From Eucommia ulmoides (Eukaryota; Streptophyta; Magnoliopsida; Garryales; Eucommiaceae), in NCBI GenBank assembly GCA_016647705.1, contig CM028328.1, positions 43,035,429 through 43,099,428 on the forward strand: a stretch of 64,000 nucleotides of DNA, given 5' to 3'. The position numbers were made by a program, and so were the translations under genes. Below the pieces are notes generated by a model. It was not told where the DNA came from. It did not search any database and was given only the letters and a program-made list of their open reading frames with translations. Shown here one piece after another: positions 32,530 to 45,290 of the stretch (positions are counted from its first letter, which is position 1; each line of letters begins with the position of its first letter).

Positions 32530-34231
32530 CAAACCCTCACACCGATTCTTTTACAAGCTCTGAATCAACTTTTACAATATAATTTTTCCAAGATAAGAAA
32601 GAACCTTTACTTTTTACAGGTTAAAGAATAACCTAATTCCTTTTAACACTAAGGCTTAAGAATCAAAACCTCACAAAACACTCCAACTATAATTTTCCCC
32701 GGTAAGGATGAAACGTGTACAAATTACTCAAATCGCAATTCTGTCTAGGAAGAATCACTACCTCAATCTCTTTACAGGAAGAGACTGAAATCCAGCTACC
32801 CTTGATTAAATACCCCCAACAGTATTTAACCCGTCACACTACTAACCAAAAAATGATAAGCAGGAAATGTCACTCGGAGCTTCTACCACCCCAGATAAAT
32901 AATAACTCAATTAATATCCCAATCTAGTGATAGAAAAACGTGAGATAGAAAAATTTGATTTTGACTAAGATATTGGTAGCAAATTGGAGCACATAATCAG
33001 ATTCAGAAAATTGTTTGTAAAAATATTTTCATCAAAAATAAAAAACAATTTCTAAGATCAATTTCCGAACAATAATTAGATAATGCAATGAAAGAATATA
33101 ATTGGAAAGATCCCACCTGGAATCCACAGAAAGAATGATTAGAACGATGTAACTTCAAATCCGGTAGCAGCAAAGATTAATAGCAATTGATCTTCAAGAT
33201 CGTCTCTCAGAAAAGCTCACAATATCTTAATATGATAACTCTTATAAAAGCTCACAAATGATCTTAACTTCTTTGCTCTCTCAATATATATATTTTTCAT
33301 ATAAGAAATTCGCAGGTCAATGACAATTAATAGCACTTATAGACCCCTTATATTATAATGACTTCATTTAGGTTCAATTCACTTTAAAACAACTTTCAAA
33401 TCTTTCAATTAGACCCTCCAAATATTTCTCAATCTCAATTAATAGGAATATAATCAATTTTAAGTACCAAATTGAGAAACATTAATATTTAATAAACCAT
33501 ATTAATAGGATTTAATTAATATGTAAACCATATTTTAAATATAGAAAATATCCCCGAAATCTCTCTCAAATCCCAACAAAAAATGTCTACTTTTGGATAT
33601 AATCTCGGATAAAACAGTATCCTGAAACAGCGCATCCGGTCGACCGACTAGTCGATTGGTAGATTCAAGTTGTAGCCAAGGCGTTCATCAGTCGACCTAT
33701 CAGTCGACTTGTAGATTCAGAGAGTTCATCTCCTCTTGGCCGGTCGATTTGTTAGTCAACTTAGAGATACAGGATCTTTCAGCAGTTTGGTCCGGTCGAC
33801 TCATCAATCGACTAATGTCTTCTGGATCTCTCTTCTGCAAACGTTTTTAATTTATTTTCTTTTACGGTTTTCCCCTTTAACTATTTTCTCTTCTAAATAA
33901 GCTCCACTAATATTCTTATATTCCATTTTAGTCAATCAAAAATATATTTTTTTTCAAATCACATAGGAGCAAATAATTTCATTTAATCAAAATACACATA
34001 AATAATACTATACATTTTGTGCCATGTATGTGTTCCTAATTGTGATATTAAGAGTTAAGATTCACCTGATTTGTTTTCCCTAATTTCTTCGATATCTTCA
34101 ATATCATTATTTAGCATCCATTTAATTTGTCATCTTCATCACTGGAACTTTAAAACTGAAACACTCAATCAAAACATTAGTTCCACCAAAATATTAATAC
34201 TTAATTGTTCATCAAAATCTTAGGATCAACA
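32530..34231 (-). repeat. 5' LTR (LTR B), proximal part, with GTCGAC pairs
   Basis: Continuation of 22061-22450 after the Sirevirus insertion, ending GGATCAACA at 34231, that is TGTTGATCC on the minus strand. Pairs of GTCGAC-like sites lie at 33639/33651, about 33692/33704, 33743/33755 and about 33796/33808, all 12 bp apart. Confidence 0.85.
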
Positions 34232-34756
34232 AATTTAAAAAAACAGAACAATTATTAGTATGTTAGAATAAATTTATCACTCCCTGCAATTTGTTTTAAA
34301 AATCAGAGAGTAAAACACAAAAATGTATTATTTTTTGCTCTTATATTTCTGTCTTTGTTCTCAGTTTTCAAAAAAAGGATCGGATTTCACTTATCAACAA
34401 CCACAAAAAATGGAATTAGCACAAAATGAACAATTCAAAGAAATTTTTGAACAAACACAAATGAAAATTATATACTATACAAGGGCTAAAACATGATAAA
34501 CAAAAGTTAAAGCAATGATAATAAAAAATTAATGCAGTGAAACAAAAATTAAAGCCTAAACAAGATTAAGAACATATGTTACTAGATCTTAAAGCTTAAG
34601 CAAAGAGAAAGATATTGAGGGCCAAAGCAGAAACATATTCATCGGGCTAGAGTAGGACTGTCGCAACACCACGAAGTAAGACCGCTACAAAACAGACCCG
34701 TTGTTGCGAAGGATTGGTGAACTGTTGGACTGATGGAGTGGTGGATGTGAAAGTGG
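34232..34756. other. No recognised gene
   Basis: AT-rich sequence. From about 34710 it turns into a GATGGAGTGGTGGATG-type stretch that continues beyond the inserted LTR at 36389. Confidence 0.5.
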
Positions 34757-35425
34757 TGTAACGACCTAGTTTCCAGGGTCAACATTGGTTTCTCCCTTTT
34801 ATTTTTCGGAGAAGTATTTCTAAAACACAAATCAATATGCGACGCTATTCATACACATAACTTTTCATTTTTTTATTTACCTTTTCACCAACTCGAAATA
34901 TATGATTATAAATACATGTCTATACATAACAAACCACAATAGTCCAAACTCTTCATTACCAGCAACTGCCTTAACAGACTCACAAGCCACATCATTCTCT
35001 AACGCTATCTAACACCAGTAGTGGACCCAAATCTAATTGGAGTACTTGATAAAAAATATTTTATCGGTGTATTGTCTTCATAATATAAAAATAATTTATG
35101 AATCAAGTATTTTTACCAAATACCACTTTTCAAAATATAAATATAATCACATAATGAGTAATAACAAAATCCCACCAATATCATCATGATAAAACAATTG
35201 AATGTCAACTAGTCAAATTATTTTGATATATAATAAAATATGACGCACATACTTCCCTACTAGCCATATGATCGTTTCACATCATGATCGGGAGTTATAA
35301 TGGTACTTTAACATGTACAACTGTGCAATCTAAGATTGTTATCAGTGTCAGGGCTATTCAATATCTCTAATGGTAGGAGCCAACAACATATAGTATAAAC
35401 TACCGTATCATAATGATAATCAACA

Positions 35426-35494
<69 letters not shown>

Positions 35495-36388
35495 CCACCT
35501 GTAGAACATGCCCTCCTGTCGGGTCACACCACAACGTTCTACAAGATATGCCCTTCAATTAGGACAAACAACATCCCACAGGAGATGCGCTCCTGTTGGG
35601 ACCATACTATGACATAACAAGACAATAATAAAAGTCACTTTCTATATTTAAAAATTTAAATTATCTACGTAACATTATAAAACCATATTTTTTTTTACAA
35701 TTTAGTACGAAAATATAATTTGTCAATTTACATAGAAGACAACACACTCATCTAAAAAATTGCACTGCTACTAGACTATCATTGAAATACTGCCGTAGTC
35801 GGTGTCGCCTTAATAACGAAATAACCTAAATTAAGAATTTTACTAGATAAATCTAATATGAAATGCATAACACTAAAATATTATTTTTTACAACTCCCAA
35901 ATTTTTCTAATTATATGAAATTTATTAAAATTAATCATCCATTTTTCTTACATTAATTTGTGCAAAATAAAATATTGTTATTATAATTATAAAATTTATC
36001 AATTAGTATTTTAGTTTAAGAAGATAACTAACTATTAATAAAATTTAGAAATAGGATTTTATAATTTATTTTACATTGATAAGAATAGAAAGCTATTTTA
36101 GTTTAATTACATATATAACCCAAAGACAATGTTATGAATATTTACTCAACCCTAAAACTCTTAAAGGTAAATTTTTAAATTTCATAATTAACCCATAAAA
36201 CTTTTGAAAATCAAATTAAAATTAAATTAACATATTGACTCCCAAAATTCTTTAAATTAATTAATTTTTTATACCATAATGACCTTTAATTTTTCGAAGT
36301 GAAATTTTAATAACACAATAAACCCCATTATTTTCTAAATATTCTAAAATAAAATTAAAAATATGCACATGCAAAAATGGGCCTTATA
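34757..36388 (-). mobile_element. Solo Ty3/gypsy LTR (LTR I)
   Basis: About 1632 bp, the same length as the LTR at 60864-62498 and alignable along its whole length (for example CTAATTGGAGTACTTGA, CCATATGATCGTTT, ATATGCCCTTCAATTAGGAC). The minus-strand start TATAAGGCCC replaces TGTAAGACCC; its end reads CGTTACA. It holds (CAA)n and a 55-base (AT)n run at 35420-35490. No partner LTR of its own is seen, and the target duplication is unclear. Confidence 0.75.
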
Positions 36389-36694
36389 GGTGAACTGGTG
36401 GAGCTATAGATCCGTGGAGTAGTGGAGGTGGATCGGTGGAGAACAACAGCTGGAGGCTTGGAGCAGTGGAAGTGAAGCAGTACTACTAAGAATGGCGGAT
36501 ATGTGGAGCAGTAGACATGGAGAGGTGGAGGTGGACTAGTGGAGTAAGATGAGAATAGTGGTTGCAGCAGATCTTAAGAAGTGAGAGGTGGAGTAGGTGC
36601 AACTGTTGAAGAAGAAGAGATTCAAAGAAATGAATTAGAAGTTGAGAAAAATATTAGTAATACTAATATATATAATATGAACTAAATTATAATA
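36389..36694. repeat. Degenerate GTGGAG-rich minisatellite
   Basis: GTGGAG, GTGGAGGTGGA and GGAGCAGTGGA recur at irregular intervals from 36398 to about 36600. Similar sequence occurs left of LTR I (34715-34756), so the LTR was inserted into it. It may be a decayed coding repeat; no frame is convincing. Confidence 0.6.
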
Positions 36695-36699
36695 TTAAT

Positions 36700-37396
36700 T
36701 GTCACACTTTACCTTAGACCCCGTGTCCGAGGCTAAGCATGACTCGACTTGACATTACCTAACCATTATCAAATATAACCTGAATAACAAATATACAACT
36801 AACTGTCAATTGACATAGATTTTTTTTTTTTTTTTAAAAAAATTATCAACTTAAAATTCAGGGATTATATATATTCAACTATACTATAACGAACCTCAAA
36901 AGTCCAAACACCTTATTACTAACAACTGTCCTGACAGCCTCAAAAGTCACATTATTCTTTGACTCTATCTAACGCCAGTAATGACTTATATCTAATTGGA
37001 GTACTTGAGATAAAATATTTTATCGGTATACTGTCTTCATAATATAAAAAAATAATTTATGGATCAAGAGCATTTATCAAAATCCACTTTCAGAAACAAA
37101 ATATAACCACAAACTAAGCAGTATCAAAATCCCACAGATATCATCAAATTAAAGTAACTGGATTTAAATAAATTGATCCATTTATTTTTATATAATAAAA
37201 TACCACACGTGTACTTTTCTACTAGCCATATGATCATTTACTTCATGATAGGGAGTTGTGACAGTATAGTAACTTGTACATCTACGCATTGTAAAGTTAC
37301 TAGTGCCAGAGCCATTCAATATCTACAATGGTTGGAGCCAACACGTGGTATAAACCGCTATATCATAATGATAATCAACAACACGAACAATATTTA
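36700..37396 (-). repeat. 3' LTR (LTR II) remnant of the gypsy element
   Basis: Minus-strand LTR end, TGTCACAC on the plus strand at 36700, matching 60864 onward (CCGAGGCTAAGCATGA, ATCTAACGCCAGTA, TATTTTATCGGT). The LTR continues at 39007-39084 after the solo LTR copy 2 and is then cut by the Tat-like element. Its other half is deleted. Confidence 0.85.
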
Positions 37397-39006
37397 TGTA
37401 CGGCGAATGATTTTGCATTCTCATCGTATTTGACTACTTGTAAGTGTACGAGGTCAAAGTTTTAGTATAGTGTGATCGTGAAAGATCGGGTTATCGTATC
37501 CACAGGGATTGGTGTCGTTACTATCGAGTATCGCGTTTGTCATGACCTAACTTTATCTAGGCTAAAAACAAATGTAATTAATTAATTAAACTAATACTAA
37601 TATAACCTAAATTTACTATACTAATATACTAATATGTTTTAGGGGAAAGAATTGCCTAGGGATTAACGTGTTTACAAATACATGTTCGATCTCGATTTAC
37701 TCACGTTTACGGTGTTCGACTTATTTGACAATCTCGGTATGTAAAGTTCACCGCCACCTTTTTCGAGTGTAAGACGGGGAAATACATGACTTCGAGTCAA
37801 CGAATAAGTTACCCTTAACGTCTTAACGACCCTAGATCACGCGAGTCTCACCCAGCATAATTGATTGCACACAATCCAATTCCCGATTGGGTCATTGGAT
37901 CGTGCATTGTATTTACCCTATCGACAATCTCTGTTTTAAAACTCCCTCGCCACCTTTCCCGAGTGTAAGACGAGGGATATAACGCAACTTTGTGTCAACG
38001 AAGAAGTCCCCCTCAACGTCTTAACGACCCTAGGTCGCGTGAGTCTTACCCCAACGTCATCGATTGTCCACAATCCAAACCCCGACCGGGTTATAGAATT
38101 GTGGTGTTTGTTTACCCTAATCCAAATCTAGGATTTGTCAAACCCCGTATTCTCCATGTATATAACTAAGCATGATAAACAAATAATACGATAAACACAA
38201 TCAAACTATGAAGAACAAACATAAACACAACACCAAAATCGTCCAAACACATATTCATAAATTTATTGTTAATCCCTATACAATCCATATTTAACTACGA
38301 CCATAACTGCATTTACAATGAAAGAACAAGCTAAACATCCTTACATAATCCTAAGTTAAAGAAATAAGGAAAAGAATCTAAGAACTCAGCCTCGTCCGAA
38401 TATTAGCAGCTAAGAACGCTCAACGATCGCTTCGCCGTCTTCTCTACTTCGGGGTGTGAGCTCCACTTCTAAAACTCCTAAACTTAAGCCTAAGTATGGC
38501 CTAATGTGCCCAAATGGCCGAGGGGATCAATAGGAGGGGATATGAGTGGGTATTTATAAGCAAAATATCTCAAAAATATCTAATAAATATCTTAGGTTGT
38601 GCAGAGGGTCACCGCCGCGGCCGTGGGATTCAGTGCCGCAGCAGTGGAGTAGGTAGGTTAGTTGATTGCCGTGGCGGTGAAGACAGCAGTGGATTTGGTA
38701 AACATTCTGCTGGTTCACCGCTTAGGTGGTGATTCGTCAGTAGCATTTGTGTCTTCTCAGTATTTTCACCGTCGCGGCGGTGGGCTTGTTTCACAGTTTT
38801 GCCTCCGAACTTGTTTTTTTCCACAGTTCTTCGACCGTTTTTGGTTCGATCTTATCGTTTTCGCTCCAGTTTCCTATCTTTTTTCCTCATACACCTGATT
38901 TATACAAAAAGTAATAAAACTAATTAAAACGTAATAAAATACTATATAAACGCTCGAAAACTAACTTAATTCGGTGTGAAAATATGTGGGTAGATCACAC
39001 CTATAA
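37397..39006 (-). mobile_element. Solo LTR, GCCTAGGC family, copy 2
   Basis: 1610 bp, flanked by ATTTA (37392-37396) and ATATA (39007-39011), a 5-bp duplication with one mismatch. The uninterrupted site can be seen in the related LTR near 61550 (ACAATATATATCAACC). It has a minus-strand TATAAATACC at about 38550-38559, the duplicated ~197-bp unit (about 37728-38110), and a U3 cluster in which the palindrome core is CCGCGG or CGCGG instead of CCTAGG (38606-38790). Confidence 0.82.
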
Positions 39007-39759
39007 ATATATCAACTATCTGTAGAACTTGCCCTCCTGCTTGGTCACAACACACTTGCAGGACATACCTTCCTATCGGGTCACTGTAGATACTGTATTT
39101 TGTCCCACTAATTTAGTTTTCAATAATATCGAATCTAAAGTAAAAAATCGAATAAACTTTAAACCAAAGTTTAGAGGAAATGAATTTCCTTCGTAGATCA
39201 TGTTTGATACTAAAAAATGATAAAATAATATGAAAAAATCATAAAATCGTCAATTCAATCAAACTTCGGTATAAACAATGGTTTTGGGTCAACTTCAAAT
39301 TTTCTAAAAATTAATTGGGACTAAAATGACAATAGTAAAAGTATATTTTCTATGAATATCACTTTTAATATGCTTAAATTAGCTTATACCCTTTAATTTA
39401 AGAAAAAAATACTAATTACATTTACTTCACGTTTTGACCCCTAAAACTTTCATTTTCATCGATTTTGTTAAATTGACAACCAAAAATATTTATTTAATTT
39501 CCTGTTTAAAGTGTTAATCCCCTAAATCAAGAAATAAATCCTTGATTAGGTAAATGGGTGCCCAAGACACCAAGATTACTAAGAGCACACCTTTTAAGCT
39601 TAGCAAAAAACATAGAATTCCTCTATTGGTGTGCCCTTAGCCAAAGTTGGCATTGAATTCAAGCATTTAATGATTATCTTATGGAACTATTTAATCCCTA
39701 CTAATGTCATCATTCTCTAGGGAATGTCATGATGCCTAAACTAGTATATTAGCATGCCA

Positions 39760-40320
39760 TCATTAAATGAAATTCAATGAAGCATTAATGAGGCATTAAA
39801 ATAGGCAATCTTATGGAAGATTTGGTTAAAAAAAAATCTCATGATGATAGAATCTCATAATTTCCACAGGTAATTTGTGCCTAAACCTATGCCTAAGTAG
39901 CCTTAATCATGGCTAAGCATTTAAGAACACTAAATGACATTTAATGAAACATTAAATGAATGCATTAAATGAAGCATTAAATAATAAATCTTTTGACAAT
40001 ATTTTGATAAAAAAATCTTATGATAAACCAAATATCATCATTTTTCTAGGGTAATTAGTGCTTAAAAGCCTAGACTAATTAGGCTTCATCATGACAAGGC
40101 TATTAAGAACATTAATTGAGCATTAAATGATCATTAAATGATATTAAATTGGACATTAAATGAAGCATTAAATGGCAAAAATTTTGGATAAATTTTGATC
40201 ATCGTAACAAGATCTTCATGATTACCTACAAGATCCTAGGAAATCTTGATCATTGCGTAAGCCATTCTAGCCATAAATGACATTAAATGGTCATTAAATG
40301 ACCAATTAAAGCAATCTGAC
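39760..40320. promoter_or_regulatory. CATTAAATG array upstream of the TATA box
   Basis: CATTAAATG and close variants recur through the region, in runs spaced 11-13 bp (for example near 39935-39990 and 40110-40180). The 3' LTR has the same array at 50980-51500. Confidence 0.6.
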
Positions 40321-41755
40321 TATGCCTGCGCATTAGTGAATGTACATGCATGCCTTTGCCTATAAAAGGCAGTCTATTTTCATTAGAAAACAAGACTGGT
40401 CAGACCACTTCTTTCTCTAAGCTCAAATTTCTCGCGAGGGTTTCTTGATTCCTTAAGATTTCCACCTCTTAAACACACTCAAATTCTTCCAAAAATCTCT
40501 TAAAATGGTGATCTTGATACTCTTCTAACAAGAGTAAAATAAGTTCCTCAAGAACAACCAAACAAAAAAAGAAAGAAGAGATTAAAGAAGGAGAAGAAGA
40601 AAAAAACACTTAGTTAAAGGCCACTCCCTTAAGTTAGGTAAGTTTTCTTAAACTTCTCTTTAATTTTTGTTTGTTTAGCATAATTTGATTGTTTGTATAT
40701 AGTGTTCCTTTGGTTGTTCTTTAATGTTTTGGGTTTTGTACATAGTGTACATAGTTTATTTTGTGTCAAGAACAACAAGAACATATGTCATATGCATAGC
40801 ATCTTTGGCCTTTGTCAAGAACACATGAAACCAAACTCAATGAACTTAAAATAAACCACCGACTATGGACTACTAATTACTAACAACTTACATTTTTCTC
40901 ACTATACGCCTTTCCGCACTAGCCTAGATTATGGCTTGGCCCTACGTCTCACGCTGTGGACTGACACCCTTATACATTTAAGTCTAGATTAGGGCCTGAC
41001 CCTACATCTCAGATCATAAACTGATACCTTTTATATATTACTATGTTTAGAACCTTGTAGCTAAAAGGTAGAATAAATGGAGGTCCTCTATTCCTTTGTG
41101 GATAAGTGTGTGTCTTCTTAAAAAATGTTTCCCCCTTCTTAGTTACGAGTAAGATTGACACTTATATTCTATATTTTTTTTTCGCTTTTGGACTAACAAA
41201 AGTAAACCTTAACATTAAACTTGTCTAAGCAAGTCAATTCGGTTGAAATGTTCTTGACAAAATCAAAGGTGCATATCATTTATCATTTGTGTCAGGTCTT
41301 GTTTTTACTTTTCTTAAATAAAAAAGAAATAAAAATAAAAAAGTGTTTTTCACATAATATTTTTTCTACATGAAAAGTATTTCGCTTTTTAATAAAAAAA
41401 TATATAAACATTTGTTTTTTCTACATTACTTTCTTAAATAAAAGTTTTTATATATTTTGTCTATAAACTTTTACTTGCTTTTGTTATATTTTCTATACTT
41501 AAAATATGGTCTTTCACATTCCAAATAAAAATGTGTTTTTCTTAAAATTAGTCTAATCTTTGTCCTCTCTTTTAAAATAATAAACTAGTTTTTGTTAAAT
41601 CAAGTTTTTTCGAATAAAATCCCCCCATGCCTAAACTTGTCGATTCTTACATAATCGATAGGCGGTCTAAAAGGGAGACATTTGTTTCTTTATTTTAATT
41701 TGTTTTATCTGTTGTTGTTTTTCATAAATAACGTTTTCTTATCTTCTTACATAAA

Positions 41756-43879
41756 TGTAGACATGGCATTTTGACCGTCCCGCAAAAATTTATGCTTTAT
41801 TTTATTTTTATTTTCAAAAAAATAAAAAAAATAAAAAAATAGAGAAAAAAGAAAAGAAAAAATGAAAAAAGAAAAGAAAAATAAAAGAAAATAAGAAAAA
41901 TAAAAAACTAAAAAAATGGAAAAGAAAAGGTTTCCTTGTCAAAATGGGATTAGGTTTCATTTTCCCTTTCCTTTTAGGTTTTGTTTCATTTTACTCGTCG
42001 AATTGGGACTAGAGTTTCCTAAGGTTTATAGGATTTTTCATTCTCCATCCTTATTATAAATAAGACCCTCCTCCTCATAATTTAGACACAAAAAAAAAAA
42101 AAAAAAAAAAAAATTCAAAGAGAAACCCTTCGAAGACATTCAAGAATTGAGAGGAGCCACCCCCTAGAAGAGTGATTCCCAAACACCTTTTCGAGAAGCC
42201 GTCTGCGAGAGAAAAAGCCTGAGTATCAGGATTCTAGGCCTAGAACAGGTATGTTTTTATTTTATTTTTTAGTTTATTTAAATATCTCCATAGTTTAAAT
42301 TCTTGCAAACTTTATTCCTTCTAGTAGTTCGATGACTCGATGAAAAATACCGAAACGAGGTTCCTCACTCTCAATCTAAACCTTTGAGCGTTTAGACGAG
42401 GACACCCATATCGCTGTATTTTTTTTTTACTTTCTGCATTCTTATTTTATTTTATTTACAAATTCATAAAGAAAAACTCAAAAAAAGAAAGGTTGTTCGA
42501 TGATCCAATGAAAACGTCGAGGTGAGTTTCTCGTGCTTAAACTTAACCCCAATCGTTAGGTGAATGATGTTTTCATTATTTATTTTTTTGTATTTTATTT
42601 ATTTATTTGATTTATTCTTGTTGTCAAAAACGCAAAAAAAAAAAAAAAAAAAAAAAAATCCAAAAAAAATAATAAAATATTTTATTTTTGTAGAAATTAG
42701 TCTTTACGAACCTTAAGGTAAATCCGACGATTCGATAAATCGTGGGAGAGTTATTCGTGACCTCGTTTCCATTCCCCGACTTGAGTGGAATTTAGAAATG
42801 AATGATTTTAGAAAATCTATTCTCTCGGTAAACTTTTCGTCGGATTTCTTTTAAGTATCGAAAAGATTAATTTCAACTAAATTATTTCCGTGAACCTCCC
42901 TCAATTCTCTTATCTATATAATTTGAGGGAATTTCAAAACGGGATTTCTTTAAATTAATTAGGCAAACTCAAAATGGATTTTTTTTTTTTACATCTACTT
43001 AGCGTGTTTATTTCTCGTATAATTTAGACGGCATGTTTAGGACATTTTCACTACTCACATTTTTCATACATAGTTTTTTTTTTCCGAATCCATACTACTT
43101 TTTCATATTTAGTCATGACACGTGCATCACTTATATTTTTTAATTAAATCATTGTCACGCATAATCACGTTAATTCACGAAATGTCCCCTATTCGATTCC
43201 CGTATTCATATTAGTTTGCATCAACATATTTAAATTAAATCATTTAGTTTTTTTAGTCACTTTTGTATAAAAAATGAAACTCATTTAAATGTTAGTTTTG
43301 CATTCATATTTACAAATCTCATTCATCTATTTAGTTTGCCTATTTAAATTAAAGAAGTCTCTCGGAAGCATACATAAACCCCCCGGGGGACCATCATTGT
43401 CGAATCTTTAATATTCGATAAGAAGTTATACCGGGGGAACATTCCCAAAAATCTAAAAATTGTCTCACCTTATTTATGAAAAATACCAAAAAGATTTTAT
43501 AAGAAGGAAATGATTTCAAAATAAAATAAAATACTCGGACTAAACTAATTGGACTTAATTGGACATAAGGTACCATTTTCGGACGGGCGTCTTAGGGTGC
43601 CTAACACCTTCCCCGAGTATAACCGACCCCGAGCCTTTAAAATGAATCTTTGGTTTAACCGTGTTTTTGGAGTCAAATTTTTTACTTAGGCCTTTTAAAT
43701 TGTTTTCTAAAAATTTGGTGACCTAGCACACTATTTAAACCCAATGTTAGGTGGTGACTCCTTATTTTTAAAACGGCTTAAGTATATTTTTTGAGAAAAT
43801 TGGCGCTTTAAAAATCCCCTCCTTAAGCTTATTTATTATTTATTATTTTTTTCCTTTTTTGGAAAATCGGGGCACATCA
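41756..43879 (+). mobile_element. Solo LTR of a related Tat-like family
   Basis: 2124 bp, from TGTAGACATGG to GGGGCACATCA, flanked by a perfect 5-bp duplication ATAAA (41751-41755 and 43880-43884). The empty site is visible in the 3' LTR near 54710 (CATAAAACAACATAAAAA). It contains TATAAATAAG at 42055, two long A-runs and three degenerate GTTCGATGA/CGAACGAG blocks (about 42327, 42494, 42725). Its 3' part (GGTGCCTAACACCTTCCCCG) resembles the host LTR near 44010, so it is a relative inserted into its own kind. Confidence 0.88.
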
Positions 43880-44367
43880 ATAAAATAACATAAAAAAGAC
43901 AAAGACATAAAAAATAGGAATTAGTGTGTTAACCAAAACCGAAGGAAATTACTTGGACTAGTTTGATCTTAAAGATTCATTTAAACTTAGGTACCGTCTT
44001 CGGCCGGGTATCATGGGGTGCCTAACACTTTTCCCGAGCATAACCAACCCCTGAACTTTAAAGAAATATGTGGTAAAGACCTAGTATTTTTCATGTCAAA
44101 ACTTGGGCCTTTTCTTAAAATAAACAAGATTTTAAAAATTCCAGTGACCTAGCACACTATTTAACTCAATGCTAAGTGGAGACTCCATTTTTTAAATAAA
44201 TCCTGACCCAAAATAATGTTTACAAAATCGGCGTCTAGAAATACCCCGAAATATTTTTTTTTCCAAAATGAATGGATTTTTGAGGATTTCGAGAAGGAGG
44301 AAACCAAATTGTTTCTTCCTCTTCTCTCGTTTTCTTCTCATATTTTCCAAAATTTGGGGTACGTCTG

Positions 44368-44390
44368 CTTGCAACTCTGCTGAGGACTTT
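44368..44390 (+). other. Primer-binding site of the Tat-like element
   Basis: TTGCAACTCTGCTGAGGACT follows the LTR end and resembles the GCGACTCTGCTGGGGA site of Tat/Ogre elements. Confidence 0.6.
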
Positions 44391-44539
44391 TGAGGGTCAA
44401 GCCTAGTTGGAGTTTAAATTTATCTTCATGATCAAACAAAGTCCAAGAAATACGTCTTCAATTTTTAAACATAAATAATTCTCTTTTATCTAAAATAATA
44501 TATATATATTTTACTTCTTACAAATAAAGAATGTAGTAT

Positions 44540-45290
44540 ATAAGCAAGAAACATGGAATCAAGAAGCTCCCTCATGGAAAATGGATTGCCACAAAACATT
44601 ACAAAGCCTTGCCAAACAGGAGGATGACATTCCTCAAGAGAAGTCGTATACTAGAGACGAAGTCAAATCAACCAAAATCTCGGTCAACCTTTGGGCCACC
44701 ACCACAAGCCAAGAATTGTCTAGCTGAGATAAACACCTCGAACCTAAAGAAAACTCAATCTAAGGAGAAATTTTCAAAATATGGAAGCAAATGGACTACA
44801 TGGATCAATCCATCAAAGAGATGAAAAGGTTATACCAACCTGTCAAGATGGAAGTTTGTATACGACCCCAATAATCAGGACTCCTATCCACCCAGAACAC
44901 CATCCTTTCATCTCTTCTCCATATCTAAGCAACTCTCCTCAAACCCGCAACCAACTTCAGACTCCAATTCAACTAACTCATCAAATTTTTAAGCCTATTC
45001 AAGCACCTAAAAAAAAGAGACCATTCACCCTCCCTGTTCATTTCTCTCAAATCTACCACTATGGCTTCAAAAAATAAGTGGTTGGCACCCATTCCCCCTA
45101 TCCGTGAAAACCCTCAAGATCCGAGGTTTAACCCTCGCAGTTTTTGTCAATACCACTCTAGATGTGCCAGTCATCACACTAACCAGTGCCAGTCCTTAAG
45201 ACCTGCGCCGAGGATCTCATCCAACTGGGGGTCATAAGCTTCTCAAAAGACCCGAAACTTTAAGGAGTCAATACCTATCTCAACTTTTCC
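44540..45290 (+). pseudogene. Gag remnant of the Tat-like element
   Basis: Fragments of a gypsy gag. A Pro/Gln/Thr-rich stretch is read in the frame 44781-45077 (TPIIRTPIHPEHHPF...). From 45062 another frame gives MASKNKWLAPIPPIRENP and then the zinc-binding segment SFCQYHSRCASHHTNQCQSL, a C-x2-H...H-x4-C arrangement seen in Tat-lineage gag proteins just before the helix that normally reads DLIQLG. That helix is still readable after a frameshift near 45220. No start codon or clear N-terminal domain is visible. The clade assignment rests on the finger, the primer site and the LTR text. Confidence 0.5.

Larger units (their letters stand above)
9305..34231 (-). mobile_element. Non-autonomous Sirevirus derivative, split by two later insertions
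   Basis: A minus-strand Ty1/copia element. Its 5' LTR is 34231 down to 22061 (interrupted by 22451-32529), then primer-binding site, ORF1 (gag C-terminal half), ORF2 (extra gene), polypurine tracts (interrupted by 11539-18296) and 3' LTR 11383 down to 9305. Protease, integrase, reverse transcriptase and RNase H are absent. Its LTRs, primer site and polypurine region match those of the plus-strand Sirevirus at 22451-32529, so that family could have mobilised it in trans. No target duplication is visible because the outer end of the 3' LTR looks truncated by about 22 bp relative to the 5' LTR. Confidence 0.75.
39085..44367 (+). repeat. 5' LTR of the Tat-like element
   Basis: About 3.15 kb once the inserted solo LTR (41756-43879) is subtracted. 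TATAAAAGG at 40361 is the TATA box. CATTAAATG repeats fill the 600 bases upstream. U5 contains an A/G-rich stretch (GAAGAAGGAGAAGAAG-type). It ends GGGGTACGTCTG just before the primer site. Confidence 0.75.

Noticed and set aside
34639..34830. Minus-strand 63-codon frame as a host gene
   Set aside because: It spans the LTR I boundary at 34757 and shows no known motif.
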